Shown here: one piece after another, positions 1-8,900 of the stretch
Numbering within the stretch: position 1 is the stretch's first letter
How the letters are laid out: each line of letters begins with the position of its first letter
Made by a program: the position numbers and the translations under genes
Notes under the pieces: generated by a model
Database searches by the model: none
Seen by the model: the letters and a program-made list of their open reading frames with translations, nothing else
Told to the model about the DNA's origin: nothing
Source of the DNA: Bradyrhizobium cenepequi
Lineage (GTDB): Bacteria > Pseudomonadota > Alphaproteobacteria > Rhizobiales > Xanthobacteraceae
Direction of reading: 5' to 3'
NCBI RefSeq assembly: GCF_020329485.1
Contig: NZ_JAGKJI010000028.1
Coordinates: forward strand, 1-64,000
DNA length: 64,000 bases

Positions 1-80
1 ACACCGTCGTGGCGCGCGGCACGCCGTGGCACGACAAGCCCCCGGCGGCGGCCGCAGCCGCGATCCCATCTCTTGCCTGA
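1..80 (+). CDS. C-terminal end of an unidentified protein (5' end outside window)
   Basis: The frame starting at base 3 is open from the window edge to a TGA at 78-80. It gives about 25 residues, including ARGTPWHDKP followed by an alanine run. The codons end mostly in G or C, as in the real genes nearby, so this may be the tail of a gene that begins to the left. The fragment is too short to assign to a family. Between this stop and the monooxygenase stop at 315 I see no supported gene. Confidence 0.35.
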   Translation, partial: TVVARGTPWHDKPPAAAAAAIPSLA

Positions 81-314
81 CCCAGTTTCTTTGTTCGACC
101 GGAGCACCGTTTCTTCGTCCCGACCTGCCGTCTCCACGACGGCGCGCGCAGTGGCCGTCAAGGATGGCCGTTGCCTCAATCTCTCCCCTCGCCACGCTGC
201 CGCCAGGCCACGCCTTGACGGCCGCGAGCACGGCGTCATGCTCAACGGCCGTCGGACAATCCAATTGCCCACAACCTATCGATCTAATGGTTGCTACGGC
301 CTGCGAGCGTGGCG

Positions 315-1511
315 CTACGCCGCCCGTGGATCGTAGACGTACATGAAGTCCATGCATCGCGAGGTCACCGGCAGCAGCAGACTCAGCACTCGGTCACGAA
401 CCCAGGCGCCCGCTGCGCTGAACTCGCGCTTGCTGTTGCCGTTGCGGCGGGCGATCGCGACGATCTTTTCCGCGCGCGGACGGCGCTCGTGCTCGAAATT
501 CTGGAAGGTGAGGCCGAGTTCCTGCCCGTCCAGCATCAGCTTGCCGAGCCGCATCGCGTCTTCCAGTGCCAGCGAAGCGCCTTGGCCGGCATGCGGGCTG
601 GTGGCATGCGCGGCGTCGCCGATCAGGAGCGCGCGCTTGCGCGACCAGGTCGGCAGGCTCGCGACGTCGAGCGTGTCGGTCACCACGATATTCTCGGCGG
701 CCTCGATGATGCGCGGAATCGGATCGTGCCAGCCATGGTGGAAGTCGCGTAGCTGCTGCTTCAGCGCCGCATGATCCATGGCGCGGAACGTCGCCGCGTC
801 GATACCATGCGACGGCTGCGTGCTCCACCACATCGCGCCGTCCGCGGGGTCGGAGCTGCAGAAGCCGTAACCGAAGAAGCCGCTTTGGCCGAACGTGGTC
901 TCGACGCGCCCGCCGATCGACCGGCCTTCGAGGACGGAGTGGGGCACGAAGCCGCTGAAACCAATCAGCCCGGTGTCGAAGGGTTCTGGCCCGTCGGGCA
1001 CCACGTGGCGCCGCACCTTCGAATGCACACCGTCGGCGCCGATCAGAAAATCGCCTTCGGCGGTCGTGCCGTCTGCGAAATAAGCGACGATCGGGTGATC
1101 GGGCCGGTCGATGATCTTGACGAGGCGTTTCTCGAAATAAAGCTCGGCATTCGAGCACCACGCCTTGTTGAGAAGGATCTCCTGCAGCGTGGCGCGACGA
1201 ATGTTCACCGCCGGCTGGCCAAAGCGCTTCTCCATGTCGCGGTTGATCGAGCCGAGCTTTCGGCCCGACTGCGAATAGAAATCGAAGGATTCTGCGATCG
1301 AGCCCTGACGGATCAGTTCGTCGGCGAGGCCGAGCTCGGCCATCACATGCATGCCGTTCGGCGCGATCTGCAGGCCGCCGCCGATGCCGCTCGAATGCGG
1401 CCGGCCCTCGTAGACTTCGACATCGTAGCCGGCACGCTTGAGGAAGATCGCAGCGACAGGACCGGCGATGCCGCCGCCAACGATCAGGGCCTTGCGGGGA
1501 CGGCGGGGCAT
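315..1511 (-). CDS. FAD-dependent monooxygenase (salicylate hydroxylase-like, group A)
   Basis: This 398-residue protein has the three fingerprints of flavoprotein aromatic hydroxylases. They are the N-terminal dinucleotide fold GGGIAG (12-17), a GADGVHSKVR stretch (158-167) and GDAAH followed by PHAGQG (298-311), which binds the FAD ribityl and phosphates. Proteins of this group use NAD(P)H and O2 to hydroxylate an aromatic or N-heterocyclic ring in the cytoplasm. The exact substrate cannot be read from the sequence. The gene is divergent from a MarR regulator with only 81 bp between start codons, and a palindrome lies there, so substrate-responsive control is likely. Its length is normal for the family. 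Confidence 0.85.
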   Translation of the reverse strand: MPRRPRKALIVGGGIAGPVAAIFLKRAGYDVEVYEGRPHSSGIGGGLQIAPNGMHVMAELGLADELIRQGSIAESFDFYSQSGRKLGSINRDMEKRFGQPAVNIRRATLQEILLNKAWCSNAELYFEKRLVKIIDRPDHPIVAYFADGTTAEGDFLIGADGVHSKVRRHVVPDGPEPFDTGLIGFSGFVPHSVLEGRSIGGRVETTFGQSGFFGYGFCSSDPADGAMWWSTQPSHGIDAATFRAMDHAALKQQLRDFHHGWHDPIPRIIEAAENIVVTDTLDVASLPTWSRKRALLIGDAAHATSPHAGQGASLALEDAMRLGKLMLDGQELGLTFQNFEHERRPRAEKIVAIARRNGNSKREFSAAGAWVRDRVLSLLLPVTSRCMDFMYVYDPRAA

Positions 1512-1565
1512 GGCTTGCTCCGTTCGGTTCCGTGGGTTACGAAAGGTCGGAAGCTAATTATCTTA

Positions 1566-1578
1566 ATATCTAAGATAT
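1566..1578. promoter_or_regulatory. Palindrome between the divergent monooxygenase and MarR genes, candidate MarR operator
   Basis: ATATCT-A-AGATAT is a perfect 6+1+6 inverted repeat in an AT-rich island (about 1550-1590) of otherwise GC-rich DNA. It lies 15 bp before the MarR start and 54 bp before the monooxygenase start, so a bound dimer would cover the promoter of at least one gene. MarR proteins typically bind AT-rich palindromes next to their own gene. The assignment to this MarR protein is inference. Confidence 0.5.
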
Positions 1579-1592
1579 ATAGCTGATAAGGT

Positions 1593-2126
1593 ATGGTCGG
1601 AGCGTTGTCAAGGTTGAAACCGCGCGTGGCGTTGATGCAGGAATTGGAAGAGGCGATGCGGCGATCGTCCGCACAGGGCGTGCTGTACGGGCAAGCCGTT
1701 GCCAATGTGGCGGGAATCTCCGGGTCCGACCTCGAATGCCTCGACTTCCTCATCCTCGAAGGCCGCGTGACGGCCGGCCGGCTTGCTGAGGTCACCGGGC
1801 TCACCACCGGCGCCATCACTGGCGTGGTCGACCGCCTGGAGACGGCCGGCTTCGTGCGTCGCGAGCGCGACGAAACCGACCGGCGCAAGGTCTTCATCGT
1901 CACCGTGCCGGAGAATGTTGCCCGGATCGGCCGCTATTACGTGCCGATGCAGGAGGCGATGCATCGGCTCTGGAGCACCTATTCGGAGGCGGAGTTGCAA
2001 TTGCTGGCGCGCTTCACCAACGAAGGCTACAAGGCCGTGCTGGAGGCGACCGAGAAGCTCAAGGGGCTGATCGATACGCCCGAGGAGAAGCCGGCTAAGA
2101 AGCGCGGACGGCCGCCTCGGCGGTGA
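1593..2126 (+). CDS. MarR family transcriptional regulator
   Basis: This 177-residue protein has a central winged helix-turn-helix. GRLAEVTGLTTGAITGVVDR (about 62-81) is the recognition helix region, followed by the wing RRERDETDRRKVFIVTV. The C-terminus ends in a basic tail (AKKRGRPPRR) resembling an AT-hook, which may add minor-groove contacts. It is divergent from the flavin monooxygenase and is the likely local repressor of it. The ribosome site before the ATG is weak (GATAAGG). Its 3' end overlaps the 3' end of the converging polysaccharide gene by 32 bp. Confidence 0.85.
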   Translation: MVGALSRLKPRVALMQELEEAMRRSSAQGVLYGQAVANVAGISGSDLECLDFLILEGRVTAGRLAEVTGLTTGAITGVVDRLETAGFVRRERDETDRRKVFIVTVPENVARIGRYYVPMQEAMHRLWSTYSEAELQLLARFTNEGYKAVLEATEKLKGLIDTPEEKPAKKRGRPPRR

Positions 2127-3363
2127 GCGCCGGGTCGAAAGCCGCCCGGTAGTGCGCCGCGGCGGCATACATGCCCCACATCGCCCCTAGCATCATCCAG
2201 AAGTGGCGCCAATGGTCGGTGTCGATGATGAAGCTTTCCCCGACGGTGCCGAGGAAGGCTGCGAAGATCGCAAGGTAAGTCCGCTGCCAGGGCACGGGCA
2301 GGAAGATGTAGCGGAATCCGGTGATCACGGTGACGAAGACCAGCGCCGGGTAGGTGACGCCGGAGATCCAGCCCCCTGACATGAACGCGTTCAGATAGGA
2401 GTTGTGGGTGTCCTCGGGGAAGTAGTTGCGGAACTGCAGCGGACCGATACCAAAGGGCAGGTCGAGCGCCATCTGGGCGCCGAGGATGTGGCGGCCGAAT
2501 CGGCCGAAGCGGCCTTCATCATAACTCTGGTCGAAACTCGCGCGCTGCTTGAACATCTCCGCGATCGTATCGAACGACAACAGGATCGCGACCAGCGCGA
2601 CGGCGAGGATGGCGGCAACGAGCGCCATCACGATGATGCGCGAGCGTTCCGCCTGCGAGCGGCTGGTCAGCACCATCAGCGCCAGCATGAATGCCGCGGT
2701 GATGATCAGGCCGCCCCAGGCCGCCCGCGAGAACGCGAGCAGGATTGCCAGCGACATGATGCCGAAGGCGATGGTGTTGCGGAACGACTTGCCGAATGGA
2801 TCGGACACGACGCTTTGCAGCGAGAACAGTGCCGGCAGGATCAGGAAGGCGCCGAGCACGTTCGGGTCCTTGAATGTGCCGCGGGCACGGCCATAGAGGG
2901 TCAGGAGATCATAGCCGCCGGGCACGAGATGGAAATAGCCGCCGATCGCCGCGAGCGATGCGATCATTCCGCCGACGATGAGGCCGCGCCGGAGCATGTC
3001 GAGCCGCGCCTCGGTATCTTCGGAGACGACCATGGCGAAGAACAGCACGGTGACCGCCATGTACCAGGACGTCGCGATCCAGGTTGCGATCTCCGGCCTG
3101 TCGAGTAGCTGGATGGCGCCGATGCTGTAGCCGATATTGAGCACGACAAGGGCAAGCAGTAGCGGCATCAAGGCCAGCCGCATCCGCACGCCCGTGGCGA
3201 AGAAGATGACGGCGGCCGTCAGGGTGACCAATTCGTAAGGGCTCGGCTCGATGAAGACGATGGCGCTGGAAGCGCCCGCCAGCCACACCATCGCGCGCTG
3301 CAGCGCCAGCACGCCGGGCGCGGCTTGCGGAAGGGAGGAGTTGGCTGTTGCGGCATAGGCCAT
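2095..3363 (-). CDS. O-antigen ligase/polymerase family membrane protein (WaaL/Wzy-like)
   Basis: A polytopic protein of about 422 residues with roughly ten hydrophobic segments. A periplasmic-type loop (FDQSYDEGRFGRFGRHILGA) is followed by DTHNSYLNAFMSGG, the H-N-x-[YF] signature of the O-antigen ligase (Wzy_C) domain. Such proteins join or polymerise polysaccharide on undecaprenyl-PP at the outer face of the inner membrane. I use the ATG at 3363, five codons inside a TTG-started frame, because no better ribosome site favours the TTG. It lies downstream of the sugar phosphotransferase and glycosyltransferase on the same strand, which supports a role in an exopolysaccharide or adhesin pathway. 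Whether it acts as ligase or polymerase is not decidable here. Confidence 0.8.
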   Translation of the reverse strand: MAYAATANSSLPQAAPGVLALQRAMVWLAGASSAIVFIEPSPYELVTLTAAVIFFATGVRMRLALMPLLLALVVLNIGYSIGAIQLLDRPEIATWIATSWYMAVTVLFFAMVVSEDTEARLDMLRRGLIVGGMIASLAAIGGYFHLVPGGYDLLTLYGRARGTFKDPNVLGAFLILPALFSLQSVVSDPFGKSFRNTIAFGIMSLAILLAFSRAAWGGLIITAAFMLALMVLTSRSQAERSRIIVMALVAAILAVALVAILLSFDTIAEMFKQRASFDQSYDEGRFGRFGRHILGAQMALDLPFGIGPLQFRNYFPEDTHNSYLNAFMSGGWISGVTYPALVFVTVITGFRYIFLPVPWQRTYLAIFAAFLGTVGESFIIDTDHWRHFWMMLGAMWGMYAAAAHYRAAFDPALTAEAAVRAS

Positions 3364-3388
3364 CACGAACACACTCAACTCAACGAAT

Positions 3389-3472
3389 CGTCATTGCGAG
3401 GAGCGAAGCGACGAAGCAATCCATCTATCCCTGGGCTGCGACATGGATTGCTTCGCGTCGCTCGCAATGACG
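3389..3472. repeat. Palindromic interspersed repeat, family A
   Basis: A 36-nt arm beginning CGTCATTGCGAGGAGCGAAG (3389-3424) is mirrored, with a few unpaired bases, by 3443-3472 ending CTCGCAATGACG. It lies between the phosphotransferase stop and the ligase start. A shortened relative built from the same ends lies at 51678-51707. I recall this sequence as a very common intergenic repeat in Bradyrhizobium. As RNA it would fold into a long hairpin between two co-directional genes, which could protect or terminate the upstream message. Confidence 0.8.
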
Positions 3473-3476
3473 GCTC

Positions 3477-5042
3477 TCAATACGCGTTCTCGCTCTTGGT
3501 CAGCAGCGAGAACGGCGTCTTCAGGAGAATGTAGAGGTCGAACAGCACCGACCAGTTCTCGATGTAGTAGAGATCGAATTCGACGCGCTTCTGGATCTTC
3601 TCGTCGGTGTCGACCTCGCCGCGCCAGCCGTTGATCTGCGCCCAGCCGGTGATGCCGGGCTTGACGCGGTGGCGGGCGAAATAGCCGTCGACGGCCTCGT
3701 CGAACAGGCGGTTCTGCAATTTGCCCTGCAGCGCATGCGGGCGCGGGCCGACGAGGGAGAGGTTGCCCTTCAGCACGACATTGAAGAGCTGCGGCAATTC
3801 ATCGAGGCTGCTCTTGCGGATGAAGCGGCCGACGCGGGTGACGCGGGGATCGTCCTTGGTGACGACCTTGGAGGCGGTCGGATCGGCCTGATGATGGTAG
3901 AGCGAGCGGAACTTGTAGACATCGATCCGCTCATTGTTGAAGCCGAACCGCTTCTGGCGGAAGAGCACCGGGCCCGGACTGTCGAGCTTCACCGCGAGCG
4001 CCACCAGCCCCATCAGCGGCAGTGCGGCGATGAGGATCAGACCGCCGACGATGCGGTCGAACAGCCATTTCATCACCAGGTCCCAGTCGGTGATCGGCGC
4101 CTCGAACACGTCGAGCGTGGGCACCTTGCCGAGATAGGAATAGGAGCGGGGGCGGAAGCGCAGCCTGTTGGTGTGCGCGGATAAGCGGATATCGACAGGC
4201 AGCACCCAGAGCTTTTTCAGCATTTGCAGGATGCGGGTCTCCGCAGAGATCGGCAGCGCGAACAGCACGAGGTCGACGCGGGTGCGGCGGGCAAACTCGA
4301 CGATGTCGTCGGCCTTGCCAAGCTTCGGGCTGCCGGCGCAAGTGTCCATCGCGCGATCATCGTTGCGGTCATCGAACACGCCGAGCACGCGGATATCGGT
4401 GTCGGGCTGTGTCTTGAGGGCTTCGACGAGCTGCTCGCCGTTTTCATCGGCGCCGACGATCACGGTGCGGCGGTCGAGCCGGCCGTCGCGCGCCCAGCGC
4501 CGCACCAGGCCGCGCAGGATCAGCCGCTCGACGATCAGGGCCGCGAGACCCAGGAAGAAGAATGCCGTCAGCCATACCCGCGAGATCTCGCTGCCGAGCT
4601 TGACCAGGAACGACACGCCGATGAACAGCAGGAACACGATCGCCCAGGACGAGATCATCCGCGTCGTCTGGCGCAACTGCCCGCGGAACATCTGGATTTC
4701 GTAGATATCGGCGGCCTGGAAGCAGACCACCGCCGATATCGTCATGGCGAGGATCGCGGCGACATATTCCCAGCGGAAGCTGGAGAGCGGCATCACGTAC
4801 CAGAGATAAAGCGCGATGCCGACCAGGCTCAGCAGGATGAAATCGACGAGGCGAACGATGCCGGTGATGACGACCGGTGAATAGGCGCCGCGGACCTTTT
4901 CATTGGCAACGGCGAGGGCGGCCGGCGATAGCCTGTGGCGCCGTTCGACGGGCGGACGGTCGCCATCGGTCGTCGCCGCCGCATCCAGCATCGAGCGTGC
5001 GTTCATCGGTTCCACGTCGTCACGTCCGTTCTTGTGGCCCAC
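3477..5042 (-). CDS. Undecaprenyl-phosphate glucose phosphotransferase (WcaJ/HfsE/UppE type)
   Basis: This 521-residue initiating sugar-1-phosphate transferase loads the first sugar onto undecaprenyl phosphate at the inner membrane. The N-terminal half has several transmembrane helices and then a Rossmann-like CoA-binding-type domain (TVIVGADENGEQLVEAL). A further hydrophobic segment (WLFDRIVGGLILIAALPLMG) precedes the catalytic bacterial sugar transferase domain. That domain shows KFRSL, the DDPRVTRVGRFIRK block, SLDELPQLFNV, LVGPRPHA and VKPGITGWAQINGWRG. The ATG at 5042 has no clear ribosome site and an ATG at 5006 is also possible. It starts the polysaccharide assembly line encoded around it. 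Confidence 0.92.
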   Translation of the reverse strand: MGHKNGRDDVEPMNARSMLDAAATTDGDRPPVERRHRLSPAALAVANEKVRGAYSPVVITGIVRLVDFILLSLVGIALYLWYVMPLSSFRWEYVAAILAMTISAVVCFQAADIYEIQMFRGQLRQTTRMISSWAIVFLLFIGVSFLVKLGSEISRVWLTAFFFLGLAALIVERLILRGLVRRWARDGRLDRRTVIVGADENGEQLVEALKTQPDTDIRVLGVFDDRNDDRAMDTCAGSPKLGKADDIVEFARRTRVDLVLFALPISAETRILQMLKKLWVLPVDIRLSAHTNRLRFRPRSYSYLGKVPTLDVFEAPITDWDLVMKWLFDRIVGGLILIAALPLMGLVALAVKLDSPGPVLFRQKRFGFNNERIDVYKFRSLYHHQADPTASKVVTKDDPRVTRVGRFIRKSSLDELPQLFNVVLKGNLSLVGPRPHALQGKLQNRLFDEAVDGYFARHRVKPGITGWAQINGWRGEVDTDEKIQKRVEFDLYYIENWSVLFDLYILLKTPFSLLTKSENAY

Positions 5043-5128
5043 ATAGGGATGCGGATGCCGCTGCGGAATTGCCCCGCGTCACGGATTAGGGGAGAAATCG
5101 GAAGAAACGGTTACGTTGGTAAATGAGG

Positions 5129-6259
5129 TTAACGATTGGCAAACGCGTCGCGATAGCCGGCGAGGACGCCTTCGACCATCGCCTTTTGCGAAAAATGCGC
5201 GGAGATGCGCTCACGCAGCGCCGCTGCACGCGCCAGCGTCGCCGCGGGATCATCGAGCGCGCGGCTGATCGCCTCCGCCATGGCCTCAGCGTTGCTCGGC
5301 GCGAACAGCGCATCCGTATGCTCGCCGAAGATCTCGGGGATGCCGCCGACATTGGCTGCCACCAAAGGGATGCCTGCGGCCGCAGCCTCGATCACGACAT
5401 AGGGCATGGAGTCGCCGCGGGAGGGAACGACCAGCAGCCTGCCTTTCGAGAAGCCATAGCGCGCCTTGACATGGCCGATGAAGCGTGCGGCCTCGCCGAG
5501 CGCGAGCTGCTTGACCTGCGTCTTCAGCTTCTCCGATTCCTCGCCGTCGCCGGCAAGCGTCAGCGTCACCGGCTTGCCGTCGGCGCGCAATTTCGCGACT
5601 GCCTCGATCAAGAGGTCGGCTCCCTTGATGTGCCTGAACTCGCCGACATAGACGATGTCGGTGACATCCTCGGCGCGCTCCACCGGATCGAACTCTTCCG
5701 CGGTCACGCCATTGAATACGCAGCGCACCACGCCGCTGGTCGGCGTGCCCACCGTGCGCTGATAGGTGTCGCGCGCGAAGGCGCTTTCGAACAGGAACAG
5801 CTCGGTGCTGTTCATCAGTGCGCGCTCGAGCCGGCTGTAGAAATTGCCCTTCAGCGTGTCGAGCGGGTAGTGCAGCGAGCCGCCATGCGGCGTATAGACG
5901 CGAATGGTGTGCTTCGAGTGCGGCCGGAGGCGGACATAGGCGCCGGCCTTGGCGCCATGGCCGTGCAGCACATCCGGCTTCAGCTTCCAGATCAGACCGG
6001 CGATCTGCGCCCAGACCATCGCATCGGCAAACCGCGGCTCGCGGCGAATGGCCACACGGCGAACGCCGAGCTTCAGGCGGGGTTCGATTTCCGCCAGCGC
6101 CGTGGCCGCGCGCTCGCCGCCGGTGATGCTGTCGGCGACGATGCCGACGTGATGGCCGCGCTCGATCTGTCCATTGGCGACGTCGAGGATATGGCGAAAA
6201 ATGCCGCCGACAGGGGCCCGCACGACGTGCAGGATGCGGAGCGGCCGATCGGAATCCAT
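5129..6259 (-). CDS. GT4-family glycosyltransferase
   Basis: The protein has about 376 residues and GT-B architecture. The acceptor-side N-terminus reads RILHVVRAPVGGIFRHILD. The donor-site C-terminal domain contains VYVGEFRHIKGADLLIEA, the conserved VPSRGDSMPYVVIEAAAAGIP region with the E-x7-E motif, and GGIPEIFGE. Such enzymes add a sugar from a nucleotide donor to the lipid-linked chain on the cytoplasmic face. The open frame extends upstream to 6610, but that part has no coding character, so I start at the ATG at 6259. It is transcribed away from the chain-length gene across a 290-bp spacer. Confidence 0.9.
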   Translation of the reverse strand: MDSDRPLRILHVVRAPVGGIFRHILDVANGQIERGHHVGIVADSITGGERAATALAEIEPRLKLGVRRVAIRREPRFADAMVWAQIAGLIWKLKPDVLHGHGAKAGAYVRLRPHSKHTIRVYTPHGGSLHYPLDTLKGNFYSRLERALMNSTELFLFESAFARDTYQRTVGTPTSGVVRCVFNGVTAEEFDPVERAEDVTDIVYVGEFRHIKGADLLIEAVAKLRADGKPVTLTLAGDGEESEKLKTQVKQLALGEAARFIGHVKARYGFSKGRLLVVPSRGDSMPYVVIEAAAAGIPLVAANVGGIPEIFGEHTDALFAPSNAEAMAEAISRALDDPAATLARAAALRERISAHFSQKAMVEGVLAGYRDAFANR

Positions 6260-6549
6260 GGTCACGTCAGACGCCCGTTGATGTGCGTACGATCGACGGC
6301 GCCGGCTGACGTGCCGCGCGCAAGGATCGAAAGCAGGCAAAAAGCGACGGCGCGCTGGCGACGCATCGTTGGGAATCCCGGCAAAATATCGCGGCTGATT
6401 AAGGACGTTCATAGTTAACAAAACATGACGCGCGGTGTGGGGCGCGCAGAGCTGCCCGCCAATCGGGTCGATTAACCCGGCGGCAACCTTAATGGAGTGT
6501 AATCGCCCCTGTTGAGGTAGATTGCGTGGCGTCCCCGCGGGAGTAAGCA
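6260..6549. promoter_or_regulatory. Intergenic region between divergent polysaccharide genes
   Basis: These 290 bp separate the glycosyltransferase start (minus) from the chain-length gene start (plus) and must carry both promoters. The stretch is comparatively AT-rich around 6380-6500 (for example GTTAACAAAACATG and GGCAACCTTAATGG). I could not identify a specific promoter or operator, and no coding frame is convincing. Confidence 0.4.
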
Positions 6550-8790
6550 ATGCGTTTAGCGTTCTGGCGTGCAGGCAAGGACAGGGCCATGGTCCAGCGC
6601 GCGCTCGCAAAGCCTGCGCCCGCTGCGGCCGATCCTGCGCCGCTTGCTGCTTCGCCCGTCGGCGATCTCGACCTGCCTGCGCTCGGCCAGGCGCTGATGC
6701 GCAAGCGGAGCTGGATCATCGTGCCGACGGTGCTGGCGTTCACGCTGTCGCTCGCCGCGGTCAATATGGTGACGCCGCGCTACAAGTCGGAAGCGCGAAT
6801 TCTGATCGACGGCCGCGAGAACGTATTCATGCGGCCGAGCGGCGAGCGCAACGAGGAACGCAACGTCGTCGATCCGGAAGCCGTCACCAGCCAGGTGCAG
6901 CTCCTGCTGTCGCGCGATCTTGCACGCGAGATCATCAAGAAGAACAAGCTTGCCGAGCGGCCGGAATTCGATCCGGTGCTGCAGGGTTTTTCGCCGCTGA
7001 AATCGCTGCTGGCGCTGTTCGGCATCGGGCGCGACCCGTTCTCGCTTACGCCGGAAGAGCGCGTGCTGGAAGCGTACTATGAGCGCCTGCAGGCCTACGC
7101 GGTCGACAAGTCGCGCGTCATCGTCGTCGAATTCCAGTCGCGCGATCCCGAACTTGCTGCGCGCGTCGCCAACTCGATCGCCGAAGGCTACCTGGTGCTG
7201 CAGCAGAATGCGCGGCAGGAGCAGGCGAAGACAGCGAGCCAGTGGCTTGCCGGCGAGATCGAGAATCTGCGGAAGAAGGTTGCCGACGCCGAATCCCGCG
7301 TCGAGGATTTTCGTTCCAAGTCGAGCCTGTTCATCGGCACCAACAACACCTCACTCTCGAACCAGCAGATGGGCGAGCTCAATACGCAGCTCAACAATGC
7401 GCGTGCGCTGAAAGCGGACGCCGAGACCAAGGCGCGGCTGATCCGTGAGATGCTACAGAGCGGCAAGCCGATCGAAGCCTCGGAAGTGCTGAATTCCGAA
7501 CTGATCCGCCGCCTCAGCGAACAGCGGGTGACGCTGCGCGCGCAACTCGCCGAGCAGTCATCGACGCTGCTCGGCAATCACCCGCGCATCAAGGAATTAA
7601 AGGCGCAGCTTGCCGACCTCGATCGGCAGTTGCGCGAGGAGGCAAGCAAGGTCTCCCGGGCGCTCGACAACGACGCCCGCGTCGCCGGCGGCCGGGTGGA
7701 GGCGCTGAACGCAAGCCTCGATCAACTGAAGAAGCAGGCGACGTCCTATAACGGCCAGGACGTCCAGCTCCGTGCGCTCGAGCGCGAAGCCAAGGCGCAG
7801 CGCGACCTGCTCGAATCCTATCTGGCGAAATATCGGGAAGCCAATACGCGCGAGAACCTCGATACTGGACCGGCTGATGGCCGCATCATCTCGCGCGCCT
7901 CGGTCTCCAACACACCGGCCTATCCGAAGAAGCTGCCGATCGTGCTGATCGCGACGCTGGCGACGCTGCTGCTCTCTTCGGGCCTGATCGTCACCGGCGA
8001 GCTCCTGCGCATGACTGCGCCGCGCGCCGCTGCAGCACCTGCGGTCGCGCCGCAGATGGCGGCGCGAGCCCCGGTCCGCGCTCCCGCCGTCGCGACCGAC
8101 GATGAGCCGGAACCAGAGCACGAGGTGGAGGCAGAGCCCGAGGTCGAAGCTGCATCCATCGCGCCGCAGCCGGAAGCCCCGACGGCCATTGGAGAGATCG
8201 AGCAGCTTGCCGCGGAACTGTGCCGGGCCGGCGCTGATGCACGCAAAGTCACGGTGTTGGGGACGGCCTCGAGCGAGAGCATCGCGCTGACCACGCTGAC
8301 GCTGGCACGGCTGATGGCGCGTGAGGCCAAGGTCGCCGTCATCGATCTTGCGGCGGCGTCGCCGACGCTGACGGCGACCTCGACCGATCCCGGCGCGCCC
8401 GGGCTTGCCGAAGTGATGCAGGGCGAGGCGACATTCTCGGAGATCATCACGCGCGACCGGCTGTCGCGGGTCAATCTGGTCAGCGCCGGTCGCCCCGGTT
8501 TCGATCGCACCCAACTGCAGTCGCCGCGGCTGACGCTTGCGATCGACGCGTTGCTCCGCGTCTACGACCACGTGCTACTCGATGCCGGCATGGCTTCCGA
8601 CCTGCCGGCCGATCTGTTGACGGTGCACGCCCGTGCCGTCGTGGTGCCGAATCCCTCGATGGCCGACGATGCCCGCCGCCTGATGTGCGAGCAGCTTGCC
8701 GCGGTCGGCTTTTCGGAAGTGACGATGCTGACGAAGCCGTGCGAGCCATCGGACGCAGTCGAGCCGGGCCCGCGCGTGGTCGCGGCGTAG
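6550..8790 (+). CDS. Exopolysaccharide chain-length/transport protein (ExoP/Wzc/GumC type) with degenerate kinase domain
   Basis: This 746-residue protein has a Wzz-type domain near residues 40-135, a long periplasmic coiled coil with KTASQWLAGEIENLRKKVAD (about 225-245), a second membrane span near 457-480 and an Ala/Glu/Pro-rich linker. It ends in a cytoplasmic domain shaped like a bacterial tyrosine kinase. In that domain the expected Walker A GxxxxGKS/T reads GTASSESIALTT (571-582), without the glycine-lysine pair. The Walker A' aspartate (VIDLA, D599) and a Walker B-like VLLDAG (D678) remain, and the tyrosine-rich tail is missing. It would still form the inner-membrane polymerisation and export scaffold, but autophosphorylation looks impossible. 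A good ribosome site (GGGAG) precedes the ATG. Confidence 0.88.
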   Translation: MRLAFWRAGKDRAMVQRALAKPAPAAADPAPLAASPVGDLDLPALGQALMRKRSWIIVPTVLAFTLSLAAVNMVTPRYKSEARILIDGRENVFMRPSGERNEERNVVDPEAVTSQVQLLLSRDLAREIIKKNKLAERPEFDPVLQGFSPLKSLLALFGIGRDPFSLTPEERVLEAYYERLQAYAVDKSRVIVVEFQSRDPELAARVANSIAEGYLVLQQNARQEQAKTASQWLAGEIENLRKKVADAESRVEDFRSKSSLFIGTNNTSLSNQQMGELNTQLNNARALKADAETKARLIREMLQSGKPIEASEVLNSELIRRLSEQRVTLRAQLAEQSSTLLGNHPRIKELKAQLADLDRQLREEASKVSRALDNDARVAGGRVEALNASLDQLKKQATSYNGQDVQLRALEREAKAQRDLLESYLAKYREANTRENLDTGPADGRIISRASVSNTPAYPKKLPIVLIATLATLLLSSGLIVTGELLRMTAPRAAAAPAVAPQMAARAPVRAPAVATDDEPEPEHEVEAEPEVEAASIAPQPEAPTAIGEIEQLAAELCRAGADARKVTVLGTASSESIALTTLTLARLMAREAKVAVIDLAAASPTLTATSTDPGAPGLAEVMQGEATFSEIITRDRLSRVNLVSAGRPGFDRTQLQSPRLTLAIDALLRVYDHVLLDAGMASDLPADLLTVHARAVVVPNPSMADDARRLMCEQLAAVGFSEVTMLTKPCEPSDAVEPGPRVVAA

Positions 8791-8796
8791 ACGCCG

Positions 8797-8900
8797 CTAG
8801 AGCTTTGGTTCTGATTGAATCAGAACCAAAGCTCTAGACTCATATTTTGACGCGTTTTCTTCACGCGAACCGGTGTCCACTTCGCTCGAAAACGCTCTAG
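8797..8900. repeat. Two-part palindromic interspersed repeat, family B
   Basis: The first part is a perfect 20+1+20 inverted repeat (8797-8816 and 8818-8837) with arms beginning CTAGAGCTTTGGTTCTGATT. The second part (8850-8900) begins GACGCGTTTTCTTCACGCG and ends CGAAAACGCTCTAG. It fills the gap between two convergent genes. A diverged copy of the second part occurs at 53456-53503, upstream of the HU gene. I recall this bipartite element as common in Bradyrhizobium and Rhodopseudomonas intergenic DNA. Between convergent genes it can act as a two-way terminator. Confidence 0.8.

Noticed and set aside
80..346. Overlapping plus-strand frames near the left edge
   Set aside because: Low-complexity translations with no motif; two frames overlap each other without either showing native codon use.
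5123..6418. Plus-strand frame of 431 codons opposite the glycosyltransferase
   Set aside because: Antisense shadow; the minus strand carries the full set of GT4 motifs.
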